Shown piece after piece: positions 42,255 through 52,735 of a DNA stretch of 64,000 bases. The notes under the pieces were generated by a model. It ran no database searches. It was given only the letters and a program-made list of their open reading frames with translations, and was not told the DNA's origin. The stretch is from an uncultured Bacteroidales bacterium (GTDB lineage: Bacteria; Bacteroidota; Bacteroidia; Bacteroidales; UBA932): contig ONDR01000002.1 of assembly GCA_900316675.1 (NCBI GenBank), forward strand, positions 1-64,000. The letters are read 5' to 3'. Each line of letters begins with the position of its first letter. The first letter of the stretch is position 1. Made by a program: the position numbers and the translations under genes.

Positions 42255-45200
42255 ATGGTTAAACTACATTTCCTTGCAAGCTTGGCACTGGCTGTAAGTC
42301 TTACAGTCTCTGCAAGCGCTGCTATGGCAACAGGCGGTTATCCGTCTAATTCTCAGGCAGATCAGGCACAGCAGCAGGTAACTGGTGTTGTTACTGATGC
42401 CAGCGGATTGGCCATTCCCGGAGCAAGTGTCGTAGAAAAAGGCACCCGCAACGGTATCATGACAGACCTTGACGGTCGTTTCACCATCCGTGTAGCACAG
42501 GGCTCTATCCTGGAAGTATCCTGCGTAGGTTACAAGACCAGGGAAGTAGCCGCTTCTGCCAATCTTACCATCGTACTTGAAGAGGATTCAGAAGTCCTTG
42601 AAGGTACCGTCGTAACCGCTCTCGGTATCAAGAGGGAAAGAAAGTCCCTTGGTTATGCTGTAGAGGACATCGGTTCAACAGAACTTATGCGCAACAAGAC
42701 TGCCAACGCAATCAACTCCCTTTCAGGTAAGATTGCCGGTGTTAACGTAACCCAGTCTTCAGGTGCTGCCGGTTCAGGCGCCGCTATCATCCTCCGTGGT
42801 GGTACTTCAGGTTCCGAGACCCGCGACAACCAGCCTCTGTTCGTTGTTGATGGCGTTATCTACGATAACTCTTCACAGGTTGTAGGTAACACTGCATTCG
42901 ATGGTTCAGGTTCAGCTTACACAACCTCTTCTAACCGTGTAATGGATATCAACCCTGAGGATATCGAGAACATGTCTATCCTTAAGGGCCCTGCAGCTGC
43001 CGCACTTTACGGTTCAAAGGCTGCCAACGGCGTTGTCCTCATTACCACTAAGAGAGGTAAGGACGGTGTTGTAGAGGTTAATGTAAACACCAAGTACATC
43101 ACTTCATGGGCAAGGAAACTTCCTGCCGTTCAGCATCAGTTCAAGAGAGGTTATATCGAGACCGTCAACGACGCTGCCGGTAACCTCGAGAGTGCTACCC
43201 AGAACGACAAGTCTTACAACTCATGGGGCGAGGAGTACAATGGTCCTTGGTACGACAACGTAGGCAACTTCTTCAAGAAAGCCGGCACATGGGATACCAA
43301 CGTAAGCGTATCCGGTGGTACCAAGAACGGTAACTTCTTCCTTTCAGGCTCACACTTCAACCAGGATGGTATCGTTCCCCAGACAGGTTACGACAAGACC
43401 ACCTTCCGTTTCAACGGTGAGCAGAAATTCCTTGACATCTTCACAGTTAGCGTAAACACCGCATACTCTAAGGCCAACACAGACAGAACCCTGACTTCAG
43501 GCGGTCTCTATGGTTCAAACGGTACCGGTGCCCTGGCAGCCGTTTACATGTGGGCTCCCAGCGACAACATGAAGCATTATCTGAACGAGGACGGCAGCCG
43601 TTACAAACTCGCAGGCGTAGCCGAAGACCTTGATCCTTGGGAAGAGAGGAACAACCCTTACTGGATTATCAATAAGGACTCTTATACTGACCACACAGAG
43701 CGTTTCACCGGCAGCATCAACCTGCGCGCAGACATCACTCCCTGGTGGTTCATCAACTACCGCGCCGGTATCGATACCTACAGCCAGTCAAACGACACAA
43801 GGGTTGCAGCTAACGGCGTTGTAAAGCAGGTATGGCAGAAGGGTATGCTCAGCAACAACCAGCTGAAGTACACCTACATGTCACACAACTTGATGTCCAA
43901 CTTCAGCGGCAAGATCGGTGACTTCAACGCAAACCTCATGGTAGGTATGCAGACTGACGACACTAAGACTGACCGCAACTACAAGATGGCTTGGAACTTC
44001 GAGGTTCCTGACTTCTTCTCTTACTCTAACTCAGCTTCCACCAACCGCAACTTCTCTCACTCAGCTTCCAGGAAGCGCCTTGTAGGTGTATTCGGTGAGG
44101 TTCGTGTAGATTGGAAGAACACTATCTTCCTTTCTGCTACCGGCCGTAACGACTGGACTTCAACCCTTCCTATCGCCAACAGGTCTTACTTCTATCCTTC
44201 AGTAAGCGGTGCAGTTGTATTCACCCAGTTCCTGCAGGATCGCGGTATCATCGGCAAGGACGTTCTTACATTCGGTAAGATCCGTGCATCTTGGGCAAAG
44301 GTTGGTAAGGACACCGGCGCTTATGAGACCAACACCGCTCTTTGGCCTGTAGGTCAGTACCTCCTTGGCAAGACCGGTATCGGTGCAACATGGGAGCGTG
44401 GTAACCCCTACCTGAAGCCTGAAATGAGTAAATCTTCAGAAATCGGCCTCGAGCTGCATTTCTTCCAGAGCAGACTCAACTTCGATATCGCTTACTATAC
44501 CAATGACTCTTACAACCAGATCCTGAGCCCTCGTGGCCCTCAGTCAACCGGTTACATTTTCTGCTCAATCAACGCAGGTAATGTATATAATAAAGGTATA
44601 GAGCTCTCTATTTCCGGTACTCCTATCGAGACCAAAGACCTTGTTTGGGAAACCGGTATCAACGTAGCCGGCAACCGTGGTACTATGACCGGTCTGCCCG
44701 CAGGTATGGAAATCATGTACGTAACCGACGTTCAGTATGGCGGCGCACGTGCAGCTACCATCTCTGGAGGTAAGTTCATGGCTATCACCGGCACCAAGTG
44801 GACCCGCTTCCAGGCTAAGGACGATAAGGGCAACAACATTGCTGACCCCAGAAACGGCAAGCTCGTTCTTGACGCTAACGGCTTCCCTAAGACTGACGGT
44901 GTTTACTCTTACGAGATCGGTAACCGTGAGGCTAAGTTCAATGGTGGTTGGAACAACACCATCACCTACAAGAACCTCACCTTCAACATGTTGTGGGAAT
45001 TCCGCGTAGGCGGTGACGTATTCAACGGAACCAAGTATGCTATGACTACTGCCGGTACCAGCCAGTTCTCTGCTGACGTTCGCAACCGTCCTCTCACCAT
45101 CGCTGGTGTAGATGCAAACGGCGACGCTGTTGAGAATACTTGGGAGCCTAACCAGGTTTACAAGTTCGCTGGCAAGATGACTCCTGGTCGCGAGATTATC

Positions 45201-45509
45201 AAGAACTACTATACAGGTGCTTACAACTACGAGGTTAAGAACTGGATCACCAAGGTTAACTCCCTGAGACTCCGTACCCTTGCAGTTACCTATGACATTC
45301 CTAAGAGCCTGCTCAGCAAGCTTGGTGTTGTCAAGAGAGCATCCATTACTGCTTCTGCAAGCAACCTCCTCCTCTTCACCAACTACGATGGTGATCCTGA
45401 GGTTGCAGCTTCCGGCGCTGGTAGCGGCGGTTCATCTTCAGTCGGCTTCGACTACCTTGGCACCCCTGCTACTTCCAGCTTCACTTTTGGTGTAAATCTT
45501 ACTTTCTAA
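42255..45509 (+). CDS. SusC/RagA-like TonB-dependent transporter (pair 2)
   Basis: A 1084-residue outer-membrane channel. Signal peptide (KLHFLASLALAVSLTVSASA), carboxypeptidase-regulatory-like domain (VTGVVTDASGLAIPGASVVE), plug (VVTALGIKRERKSLGYAVED, LFVVDGVIYD, MSILKGPAAAALYGSKAANG) and a barrel ending TFGVNLTF are all present. Codon use is strongly biased toward forms such as GGT, AAC, CGT and ACC, as in rpsA, so expression is likely high. Its susD partner follows after 37 bp. Substrate is unknown; members with this plug type are often linked to peptide or glycan import. Confidence 0.95.
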   Translation: MVKLHFLASLALAVSLTVSASAAMATGGYPSNSQADQAQQQVTGVVTDASGLAIPGASVVEKGTRNGIMTDLDGRFTIRVAQGSILEVSCVGYKTREVAASANLTIVLEEDSEVLEGTVVTALGIKRERKSLGYAVEDIGSTELMRNKTANAINSLSGKIAGVNVTQSSGAAGSGAAIILRGGTSGSETRDNQPLFVVDGVIYDNSSQVVGNTAFDGSGSAYTTSSNRVMDINPEDIENMSILKGPAAAALYGSKAANGVVLITTKRGKDGVVEVNVNTKYITSWARKLPAVQHQFKRGYIETVNDAAGNLESATQNDKSYNSWGEEYNGPWYDNVGNFFKKAGTWDTNVSVSGGTKNGNFFLSGSHFNQDGIVPQTGYDKTTFRFNGEQKFLDIFTVSVNTAYSKANTDRTLTSGGLYGSNGTGALAAVYMWAPSDNMKHYLNEDGSRYKLAGVAEDLDPWEERNNPYWIINKDSYTDHTERFTGSINLRADITPWWFINYRAGIDTYSQSNDTRVAANGVVKQVWQKGMLSNNQLKYTYMSHNLMSNFSGKIGDFNANLMVGMQTDDTKTDRNYKMAWNFEVPDFFSYSNSASTNRNFSHSASRKRLVGVFGEVRVDWKNTIFLSATGRNDWTSTLPIANRSYFYPSVSGAVVFTQFLQDRGIIGKDVLTFGKIRASWAKVGKDTGAYETNTALWPVGQYLLGKTGIGATWERGNPYLKPEMSKSSEIGLELHFFQSRLNFDIAYYTNDSYNQILSPRGPQSTGYIFCSINAGNVYNKGIELSISGTPIETKDLVWETGINVAGNRGTMTGLPAGMEIMYVTDVQYGGARAATISGGKFMAITGTKWTRFQAKDDKGNNIADPRNGKLVLDANGFPKTDGVYSYEIGNREAKFNGGWNNTITYKNLTFNMLWEFRVGGDVFNGTKYAMTTAGTSQFSADVRNRPLTIAGVDANGDAVENTWEPNQVYKFAGKMTPGREIIKNYYTGAYNYEVKNWITKVNSLRLRTLAVTYDIPKSLLSKLGVVKRASITASASNLLLFTNYDGDPEVAASGAGSGGSSSVGFDYLGTPATSSFTFGVNLTF

Positions 45510-45546
45510 ACCGCTAGCTAGAGTATAATTTTTAATTACATCGATT

Positions 45547-47400
45547 ATGAAACTTATTAAATCAATATTGGTCAGCGGTCTTGCAATCTTTACACTTTCA
45601 TTCACCTCCTGCAAGGATTGGTTGGATGTTAACGTAGACCCTGAGAATCCTACATTGGATGCGGCAGAGTATCAGCTCGAGCTTGCTCACTGCCAGTTCT
45701 ATACAAACAGCGCCACCCAGTTCGCCGCTTGGCGTACCGGTATGGCAATGGGTGACTGGACCAGATACGCCAATGGTGGTAACTACTGGCATGTTTCTTA
45801 CTGGAACCTTGTTGAAGGTCAGGTAACCACTCCTTACCAGTGGTTCTTCGTAGGTGCCGGCGCAACTCTTAAAGACATGTATGCAAAGGCCATGGCTGCA
45901 GAAAACTGGCACTATGCCGGTGCTGCCCAGCTCCTCCTTGCTTACGGCTTCATGCTTATGACCGACCTCTACGGTGAAATGCCTTACGAGGACGCTCTCT
46001 CAGCAAACGCACTTCCTGTTTATGCTACCGGTAAGACCATCTATCTTGGCTGCTTCGAGCGCATCGACGAGGCTATCGAGCTCCTTCAGAAGAGCATCGA
46101 TCCTTCTCTTCCTTCACTCGCAGTTGGTGATACCTGGAACAACGGTGACGTTCAGAAATGGGTAAAACTTGCTTACCTGCTCAAGGCTCGCTGGGCTAAC
46201 AAGCTCAACAAGAAGGCTGCCGGCAGCTACAAAGAGGGTAAGTACGATGTTGCTACCATTAAGGAATGCCTTGAAAAGGCTATGAAGAGCAATGCTGACA
46301 ACACTATCGTAGACCACACCGATGACAACAGCTCAACCCACGACCGTCTTGGTTGGGACGAGCCCGTTGACTACTCACCTCTGTACTCAGTTTGCGGTAT
46401 GAACGCCGGTTACATGGTTACCAAGGCTCTCTATGACAACCTGACCAACTTTGACGGTCTTGGTGTTGAGGACCCTCGTGCTGACCACATCATTCCTTGG
46501 GCACGTTCACGCAAGACTGCAGCTACTCCTGCAGAGATCAAGTGGAACGAAAACGGAACCTGGCGTCGTTCTCTTGGTGTAGACATGCTGTCTAACATCA
46601 ATAACGAGGGTGGCCCTCTCCGTGCATCTTGGAGCCCTGAAAAGCACTTCTATATTTCTTCTGAGAGCGCAGCCCGTCTTGGTGATACCGTTTACGTAGA
46701 GTGCACCAGCGAGTCTAAGGGTTACGCTGCAAAGAAAGACCTTCTCTACCGTCGTGGCGGTGTTGCTTACGATGCATCTGCAGAGTCAGGCTCATTCTAC
46801 AGCCGCGTTTCCTCTCCTACATACGTAGGTACCTACATGGAGGCTTGCTTCATCAAGGCAGAAGTTCTCTTCAACGACGGTGATAAGACCGGTGCTTTCA
46901 ATGCTTACAAAGAAGGTATCAAGGCTGCCATCGAGCTCATGAACGAGAAACTGAAAGTATGGGTAGCAGAGGATCAGACCCTCAATGACTGTCCTTCATT
47001 CACTCCTATGAAGCAGGCTGACATTGACAACTTCCTTGCAAACGGTATCGGTAATGCTTCTACACTTACTCTTGGCCGTATCATGACCCAGAAGAAGCTC
47101 GCTCTTCAGTTCAGCGTAGAAATCTTCAACGATATGCGTCGTTATGACTACAATCCTGACGTATTCCTCGGTTGGGGCATCGCAGCATACCACTATGTAT
47201 CAGCTGCTGCTATGAGGGCCGTTCCGGAAGGTAAGCTCTATCGCCGCTGGCGTCAGTGCTCTCACGAGTACAACTACAACTCTAAGAACCTTATCGCCAT
47301 TGGTCTTGAGGTGCCCGGTGCTGACAACTCAGCTAAGAACTGGAATACTAAGGACGATGCTTGGACAATTCCCGTATGGTGGGATTCTGACCAGCAGTAA
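45547..47400 (+). CDS. SusD-like lipoprotein (pair 2)
   Basis: A 617-residue surface lipoprotein (signal KLIKSILVSGLAIFTLSFTSC, lipobox SFTSC). The start KDWLDVNVDPENPTLDAAEYQLELA and AGAAQLLLAYGFMLMTDLYGEMPYEDAL mark the SusD-like_2 family, and LALQFSVEIFNDMRRYDYNP lies near the C-terminus. It partners the preceding SusC. Codon bias is equally strong. A terminator follows at 47423-47455. Confidence 0.93.
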   Translation: MKLIKSILVSGLAIFTLSFTSCKDWLDVNVDPENPTLDAAEYQLELAHCQFYTNSATQFAAWRTGMAMGDWTRYANGGNYWHVSYWNLVEGQVTTPYQWFFVGAGATLKDMYAKAMAAENWHYAGAAQLLLAYGFMLMTDLYGEMPYEDALSANALPVYATGKTIYLGCFERIDEAIELLQKSIDPSLPSLAVGDTWNNGDVQKWVKLAYLLKARWANKLNKKAAGSYKEGKYDVATIKECLEKAMKSNADNTIVDHTDDNSSTHDRLGWDEPVDYSPLYSVCGMNAGYMVTKALYDNLTNFDGLGVEDPRADHIIPWARSRKTAATPAEIKWNENGTWRRSLGVDMLSNINNEGGPLRASWSPEKHFYISSESAARLGDTVYVECTSESKGYAAKKDLLYRRGGVAYDASAESGSFYSRVSSPTYVGTYMEACFIKAEVLFNDGDKTGAFNAYKEGIKAAIELMNEKLKVWVAEDQTLNDCPSFTPMKQADIDNFLANGIGNASTLTLGRIMTQKKLALQFSVEIFNDMRRYDYNPDVFLGWGIAAYHYVSAAAMRAVPEGKLYRRWRQCSHEYNYNSKNLIAIGLEVPGADNSAKNWNTKDDAWTIPVWWDSDQQ

Positions 47401-47422
47401 AAGTCTGATTTCCTAATAATTG

Positions 47423-47455
47423 ACAGGCCCGTTTTATTGCGGGCCTGTTTTTTTA
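47423..47455 (+). terminator. intrinsic terminator after susC/susD pair 2
   Basis: ACAGGCCCG and CGGGCCTGT pair around TTTTATTG and are followed by a T run, 22 bp after the susD stop. Confidence 0.93.
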
Positions 47456-47580
47456 TGCATCTGTACATACTAAAACGATGTAAAAACGATTAAGAAAACG
47501 TTTAAAAAAAATTGGATTTTTGAATAAAAATGCCGTAATTTGAACGATAATTGGTGCAATGTAGACCTAAAACTATTCAC

Positions 47581-47670
47581 TTTGACCAACATTCAACCAA
47601 TAATATTTAATTCTATGAATGAAGTTCGTGTAATGAGAGGTACTCGCCTTGGCAAGTATCTAGCATGCGC
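47581..47670. repeat. inverted repeat shared by susC pair 1 and pair 3, right copy
   Basis: This is the plus-strand counterpart of 41869-41961. It begins with TTTGACCAACATTCAACC, runs through the ATG at 47615 and covers the first 18 or so codons of the third susC gene. Differences are a few synonymous or conservative bases. Confidence 0.85.
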
Positions 47671-50600
47671 TTTTGCCGTTGGTGCATTTTTCTGCGCACC
47701 GGCAATAGGCGCCTGGGCAACCAGCCCGGATTCTGAAGTTCAGGCACAGCAGCGCAAAACCGCCAGCGGTATCATCAAGGACCGCAGGGGAGAAGCAGTT
47801 GTTGGCGCCGGAGTATTAGTCAAAGGAACTAAGAACGGAACTATTTCCGCTCTTGACGGCTCCTTCTCTCTCGCTAACGTAGAGCCTGGAACAGTTATCG
47901 TTGTTTCCAGCCTCGGTTACAAGACCACAGAAGTTGTATGGAAAGGCACTGACCTTGAAATTTTCCTTGACGACAGCGCAGATGTCCTCAACGAGGCAAC
48001 TGTTACCGCTGAGTTCGGTATGAAACGTGTCGCCAGAGCTGTGGGTTCAGCTGTTCAGAATGTAAAGGCTACCGATATCCAGGAAGCCGGCCGTGAAAAC
48101 TTCGTAAACGCCCTCCAGGGTCGTATTTCCGGTCTTACCATCACCTCTACCGGTGGTGCTCCTGGTTCATCTTCAACCGTTATTCTGCGTAGCGCAACCT
48201 CTATCTCTGGTAACAACCAGCCTCTGTATGTAGTAGATGGTGTTCCTATCAACAACAACACCCTCAGCACACAGAGCGACTTCGCTATTGATGACGCCGT
48301 TAACTCTTACGGTATGGACTTCTCCTCCCGTGCAAGTGATATCAACCCGGAGGATATCGAGAGCCTTACCGTCCTTAAGGGTGCAGCTGCTGCCGCTCTT
48401 TACGGTTCAGATGCTTCCAACGGTGCTATTATCATTACAACCAAGAAAGGTAGCGCAGGCCGCGGTAAGGTTACTTACAGCAACTCTTTCCGTTGGGACT
48501 ACGCTCACGGCTTCCCTGAGATCCAGACCAAGTATGCAAACGGTGCAGCTGGTACAACCAACTACTTCTACACCAGCCGTTACGGTGGTCTCTATCCCGA
48601 AGGCATGAAGCTTTACAACAACATGAAGGCCCTCACCCAGACCGGTTTCTCTCAGACCCACAACGTAGCAGTTGAAGGTGGTACTGACAAAGTTACCGTT
48701 CGTGGTGCAGCTTCTTACACAGACCAGAAGGGTGTTATCAAGACCACTGACTACAGCCGTCTTAACTTCACCCTCTCAGGAAAGGCAGAGGTTACCAAGT
48801 GGCTCAACTTCTCTGCTTCAATGCAGTACATGAAGACCGGTAACACCAAGGCAGAAAAAGGTCTTTACGGTGTTATGTACCGTGCTTCTCGTTGGCCCCT
48901 CAACGATGATATGACCAAATATATCACCGGTGACGGAAAGATGAGCCGTCCTGAGCTTTATACCGATACCGACCTTCTGAACCCTATGTTCGCTCTGTAC
49001 AAGAACTACAACCATGATGACGTTGACCGTTTCATGGGCTCCTTCACTGCGAACATTACTCCTACCGCACACACCTTCATCCGTGCTACTTACGGTATGG
49101 ACTTCTCAGTAGGTGAGTACAAAGTTTACAGGCATCCTTATTACATGGATCCTTCCAGCGCTTCTTACGGTTATGGTTCACTCAACCGTTCAAAGCCTAC
49201 TTATAAGGACCAAACCCTTGACGTTCTCGCCGGTTACAACAATGAGTGGGAGAAGTTTTCATTCTCTGCTCAGGTTGGTTACCACCAGAAAGAGAACAGG
49301 CAGAAGATCTTCTCTGTTTACGGTTCTAAGTTCCAGGTTATCGATTTCTACAGTGTTTCCAACTGCGATCCTTCAACCATCATTTCCAGGACAAAGACCA
49401 CCAACCGTCGTATCCAGGCTCTCTCTGCTCAGGTAGAGCTCGGCTATAACAACATGGCCTTCCTTACCCTGCGTGCCCGTAACGACTGGTCTTCAACCCT
49501 TCCTAAGAACAACAATCATTACTTCTATCCTGCAGTTGAGGGCTCATTCATTGCAACTGAGCTTCCTTTCCTGAAGGACAACGAGATTGTTTCTTACCTT
49601 AAAGTAAGAGGTGCTGTTGCACAGGTAGGTAAGGATGCAAATCCTCTGTCTGTATATCCTGCACTCGAGGCTACCGAGGACTGGGGTGGCGGTTTCCGCT
49701 ATGGTTACTACGGCCCTAACACTGAGCTTAAGCCCGAGATGACCACCTCTAAGGAAATCGGTTTCGAAGGCCGCTTCCTGAATGACCGCGTTAACGCTGA
49801 CTTCACTTACTTCTGGACCAAGTGTAAGAACCAGTACATCACAGCTTTCCGTCTTAGCTATGCTACCGGTTTTGTACTCAATAACATGAACGTCGGTACC
49901 TTCACAACCAAGGGTTGGGAGTTCCACATCGACGCCGATATTCTCCGTCTTAGCAACGGTCTCCGTTGGAACGTAGGTGTTAACATGGACCACCAGTCTT
50001 CTAACGTAACCGAGCTTCCTCCGGCAGTAACCGAGTACTACAACGCTTACACCTGGGTATCCGGTAACCTCCGTAACGGTATCTCAGTAGGTCATCCTAT
50101 CACTACCATGACAGGTCGTGGTTATGACCGCAACGAGAAAGGCGAAGTCCTGATCAGCCCTACCACAGGTCTTCCTCTGGTAAGTGAGAAATGGACCATC
50201 ATGGGTGACCGTGAGCCTAAATTCAAGTTCGGTATCACCTCTAGCGTTTCCTTCAAGAACTTCCGTTTGAATGCAGTATTCAGCGGCCGTCTTGGCGCAA
50301 CCGTTGTTAACGGTACTATGCGTGACCTTATGGGAACCGGTTCAAGCTGGGCTTCTGTTAAGCTTCGTGAGAACCAGACTCCTGTTGTCTTCAAGGGTGT
50401 CCTGAAGGACGGTCTTGAGAACACAGATCACCCTACTGTAAACGACATCGCAGTTGACTACAGCATCTTTGGTAACACAACTTATACCGGTACCGACGAA
50501 GACTGGCTCGAGAAGGGTGTACGCTACCTGCGTCTCACCGAGCTCCGTCTCGCTTACACAGTTCCTTCTAAGTGGCTCAAAGAGACCACCAAGAACTTCG

Positions 50601-50782
50601 TTACTGCTGCAACCGTTTGGGTTAAGGGTACCGACCTCTTCACTTGGACCAACTACTCAGGTATTGACGTAGTATGTAACTCCAACTCTGCTTCTCTTGG
50701 TGGTTCCGGTGGTGTAGGTATCGACCTCTGGGGATTCCCTACTCCTCGCGGACTCGCTTTCGGTGTTAACCTGACTTTCTAA
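47615..50782 (+). CDS. SusC/RagA-like TonB-dependent transporter (pair 3)
   Basis: A 1055-residue outer-membrane channel. Signal region (GKYLACAFAVGAFFCAPAIG), carboxypeptidase-regulatory-like domain (ASGIIKDRRGEAVVGAGVLV), plug (EFGMKRVARAVGSAVQN, LYVVDGVPINN, LTVLKGAAAAALYGSDASNG) and a barrel ending AFGVNLTF. The N-terminal 40 residues and leader are nearly identical to SusC of pair 1, whereas the barrel is more like pair 2. This is a mosaic pattern. ATG 47615 (MNEVRVMRG) is chosen by that match. Codon use is highly biased. Its susD partner follows after 11 bp. Confidence 0.94.
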   Translation: MNEVRVMRGTRLGKYLACAFAVGAFFCAPAIGAWATSPDSEVQAQQRKTASGIIKDRRGEAVVGAGVLVKGTKNGTISALDGSFSLANVEPGTVIVVSSLGYKTTEVVWKGTDLEIFLDDSADVLNEATVTAEFGMKRVARAVGSAVQNVKATDIQEAGRENFVNALQGRISGLTITSTGGAPGSSSTVILRSATSISGNNQPLYVVDGVPINNNTLSTQSDFAIDDAVNSYGMDFSSRASDINPEDIESLTVLKGAAAAALYGSDASNGAIIITTKKGSAGRGKVTYSNSFRWDYAHGFPEIQTKYANGAAGTTNYFYTSRYGGLYPEGMKLYNNMKALTQTGFSQTHNVAVEGGTDKVTVRGAASYTDQKGVIKTTDYSRLNFTLSGKAEVTKWLNFSASMQYMKTGNTKAEKGLYGVMYRASRWPLNDDMTKYITGDGKMSRPELYTDTDLLNPMFALYKNYNHDDVDRFMGSFTANITPTAHTFIRATYGMDFSVGEYKVYRHPYYMDPSSASYGYGSLNRSKPTYKDQTLDVLAGYNNEWEKFSFSAQVGYHQKENRQKIFSVYGSKFQVIDFYSVSNCDPSTIISRTKTTNRRIQALSAQVELGYNNMAFLTLRARNDWSSTLPKNNNHYFYPAVEGSFIATELPFLKDNEIVSYLKVRGAVAQVGKDANPLSVYPALEATEDWGGGFRYGYYGPNTELKPEMTTSKEIGFEGRFLNDRVNADFTYFWTKCKNQYITAFRLSYATGFVLNNMNVGTFTTKGWEFHIDADILRLSNGLRWNVGVNMDHQSSNVTELPPAVTEYYNAYTWVSGNLRNGISVGHPITTMTGRGYDRNEKGEVLISPTTGLPLVSEKWTIMGDREPKFKFGITSSVSFKNFRLNAVFSGRLGATVVNGTMRDLMGTGSSWASVKLRENQTPVVFKGVLKDGLENTDHPTVNDIAVDYSIFGNTTYTGTDEDWLEKGVRYLRLTELRLAYTVPSKWLKETTKNFVTAATVWVKGTDLFTWTNYSGIDVVCNSNSASLGGSGGVGIDLWGFPTPRGLAFGVNLTF

Positions 50783-50793
50783 TCTAGCGCGTT

Positions 50794-52716
50794 ATGAAAA
50801 AATTCATTATATCAATTTTATCATTGGCCTTCCTGGCAGGTGTTACCGGTTGCGACAAATATCTGGACGTTAACAAGAACGAAGACGCTCCGGATTACGT
50901 AGACGCTCACCTGTATCTTGCCGGTATTCTTTCAGCCTATCAGGGTTTCTATTGGGATATCCGTGCACTTGGCCCTCTTACCCAGATGATGGGTAGCAGC
51001 GGTTATTCAAACTATGCTAATAACTACTATTCACAGGGCTCAGATGCAGCCGGTGAAATGTGGCGTATGAACTACTGGCTCCAGGGTATGAACCTTGAGA
51101 ACATGATCAATCAGGCAAAAGAGAAAGAAATGTGGACCCTCGTTGGTATGGGTTACGCTATCAAGGCTTTCTCTTGGGATTGTATCGCAAAATATCACGG
51201 TGAAGCTCCTCTTAAGCAGGCTTATGAAGCAGGCCGTCTTTCATTCGATTATGATTATGAGAATGAAATCATGGCACAGGTTCGTGACTGGGCAAAAGAG
51301 GCCATCTCTTACCTTGAGATGAACGATGAGACCGAATATGGTACAATGCTTAAGACAACCGATCTTGTATATAAGGGTGACAAAGCAAAATGGCTCAAGT
51401 TTGCGCACTCAATCATCGTAACTGACCTTGCTGCTCTTACAAACAAGAATGACTTCTCTTCTGCTTATGCACAGGAGCTCATCGAGCATGCTGCACAGGC
51501 TATCGACAGCAACGACTGCAACTTCGCAGTTAACCGTGACGGTGGTATAGGTGCAGACGCTCAGTTCGGCGCATACAACAATTTCTGGGGTGTAACCAGA
51601 GCAAACCTTTCCAACTCATACTGGCAGAGCGACTTTGTAGTTCAGATTATGACCGGTACTGTTCCTCAGTACGATCACGCTACCGGTGACAGGGTAAAGG
51701 CTGCTGTAAAGACCAACCGTTCAGAGTGGGAGCTTGCTCCTCAGCAGATTATCTGCGACACTCTGCCTGACGTTGGTCACTATGATCCTCGTGCTGCTGC
51801 AAAGCTCAGCACAGTAGACGGTCAGTACTATGACAAGATGACTGACAAGGAGGCCATCAAAAAGTGGGACTATTTCGGTTCTGGATTCACAAGTGCAACT
51901 GGCCCTCGCGGAACAGCACCTAACCTCTATGGTTACAGAAAATCTACATCAGATGCAAAACTTGAAGGCAGCGGCCGTTGGATCTTCCGCGACAACGCTC
52001 CTTACTTCCTCCTTACCGCATCTGAGATTCAGTTCGAGCTTGCAGAGGCTTACTTCAAGCTTGGCAGGAAGGCTGATGCTCTCGCAGCTTGGAAGAAGGG
52101 TATTCAGCTGGATATGGAATTCACTGCAAGCTGGCTCAATCCTGGTAAACCCAAGGAGAACGGCACTGATGCTTCAGGTAACAAGGTATATGTTGCCGGA
52201 GGTGATCTTCCCGGTGGAAGCATGATTGCAAAGGCAACCTTCAACGAGCTCGCAAACGAGTATCTTGCAGGTCCTTACGTAGCAGGCATCGACCAGAACA
52301 GCCTTACCCTTTCACACATTATGATGCAGAAGTACGTTGCTCTTTGGCCTTGGGGCGCTCTTGAGGCTTGGACCGACCTTCGTAAGTATCATTATGACAT
52401 CAACTACTCAGGTGAGTATCCGAAGCTTGGCGACGGTTGGACAAAGACCGAGGTTGATCAGAAGTGGGATGAGAATACTTCCAAGGTTTACAAGGGCTTC
52501 TATCTTGCACCTGCACAGGTACAGGCTCGTAGGAGCAGCTACAACTCTAACAATGAGGGTTCACCTTGCTACCGCGTACGTCCTCGTTACAACTCAGAGT
52601 ACATGTGGAACCTTGCCGGTCTGCAGGCTCTTAAGCCTATCCCCGGTGATGCAAACAACTACCAGTGCTCTATTCCTTGGTTCGCTTATCCCGGCGATAT
52701 GCCTACATCACTGTAA
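50794..52716 (+). CDS. SusD-like lipoprotein (pair 3)
   Basis: A 640-residue surface lipoprotein (signal KKFIISILSLAFLAGVTGC, lipobox GVTGC). DKYLDVNKNEDAPDYVDAHLY and GMGYAIKAFSWDCIAKYHGEAPL mark the SusD-like_2 family, and YVALWPWGALEAWTDLRKYHY lies near the C-terminus. It partners SusC of pair 3 and is followed by two more exported proteins in the same direction, so the transcript probably has four genes. Confidence 0.92.
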   Translation: MKKFIISILSLAFLAGVTGCDKYLDVNKNEDAPDYVDAHLYLAGILSAYQGFYWDIRALGPLTQMMGSSGYSNYANNYYSQGSDAAGEMWRMNYWLQGMNLENMINQAKEKEMWTLVGMGYAIKAFSWDCIAKYHGEAPLKQAYEAGRLSFDYDYENEIMAQVRDWAKEAISYLEMNDETEYGTMLKTTDLVYKGDKAKWLKFAHSIIVTDLAALTNKNDFSSAYAQELIEHAAQAIDSNDCNFAVNRDGGIGADAQFGAYNNFWGVTRANLSNSYWQSDFVVQIMTGTVPQYDHATGDRVKAAVKTNRSEWELAPQQIICDTLPDVGHYDPRAAAKLSTVDGQYYDKMTDKEAIKKWDYFGSGFTSATGPRGTAPNLYGYRKSTSDAKLEGSGRWIFRDNAPYFLLTASEIQFELAEAYFKLGRKADALAAWKKGIQLDMEFTASWLNPGKPKENGTDASGNKVYVAGGDLPGGSMIAKATFNELANEYLAGPYVAGIDQNSLTLSHIMMQKYVALWPWGALEAWTDLRKYHYDINYSGEYPKLGDGWTKTEVDQKWDENTSKVYKGFYLAPAQVQARRSSYNSNNEGSPCYRVRPRYNSEYMWNLAGLQALKPIPGDANNYQCSIPWFAYPGDMPTSL

Positions 52717-52735
52717 TCTCTAATTTGGAATTATT

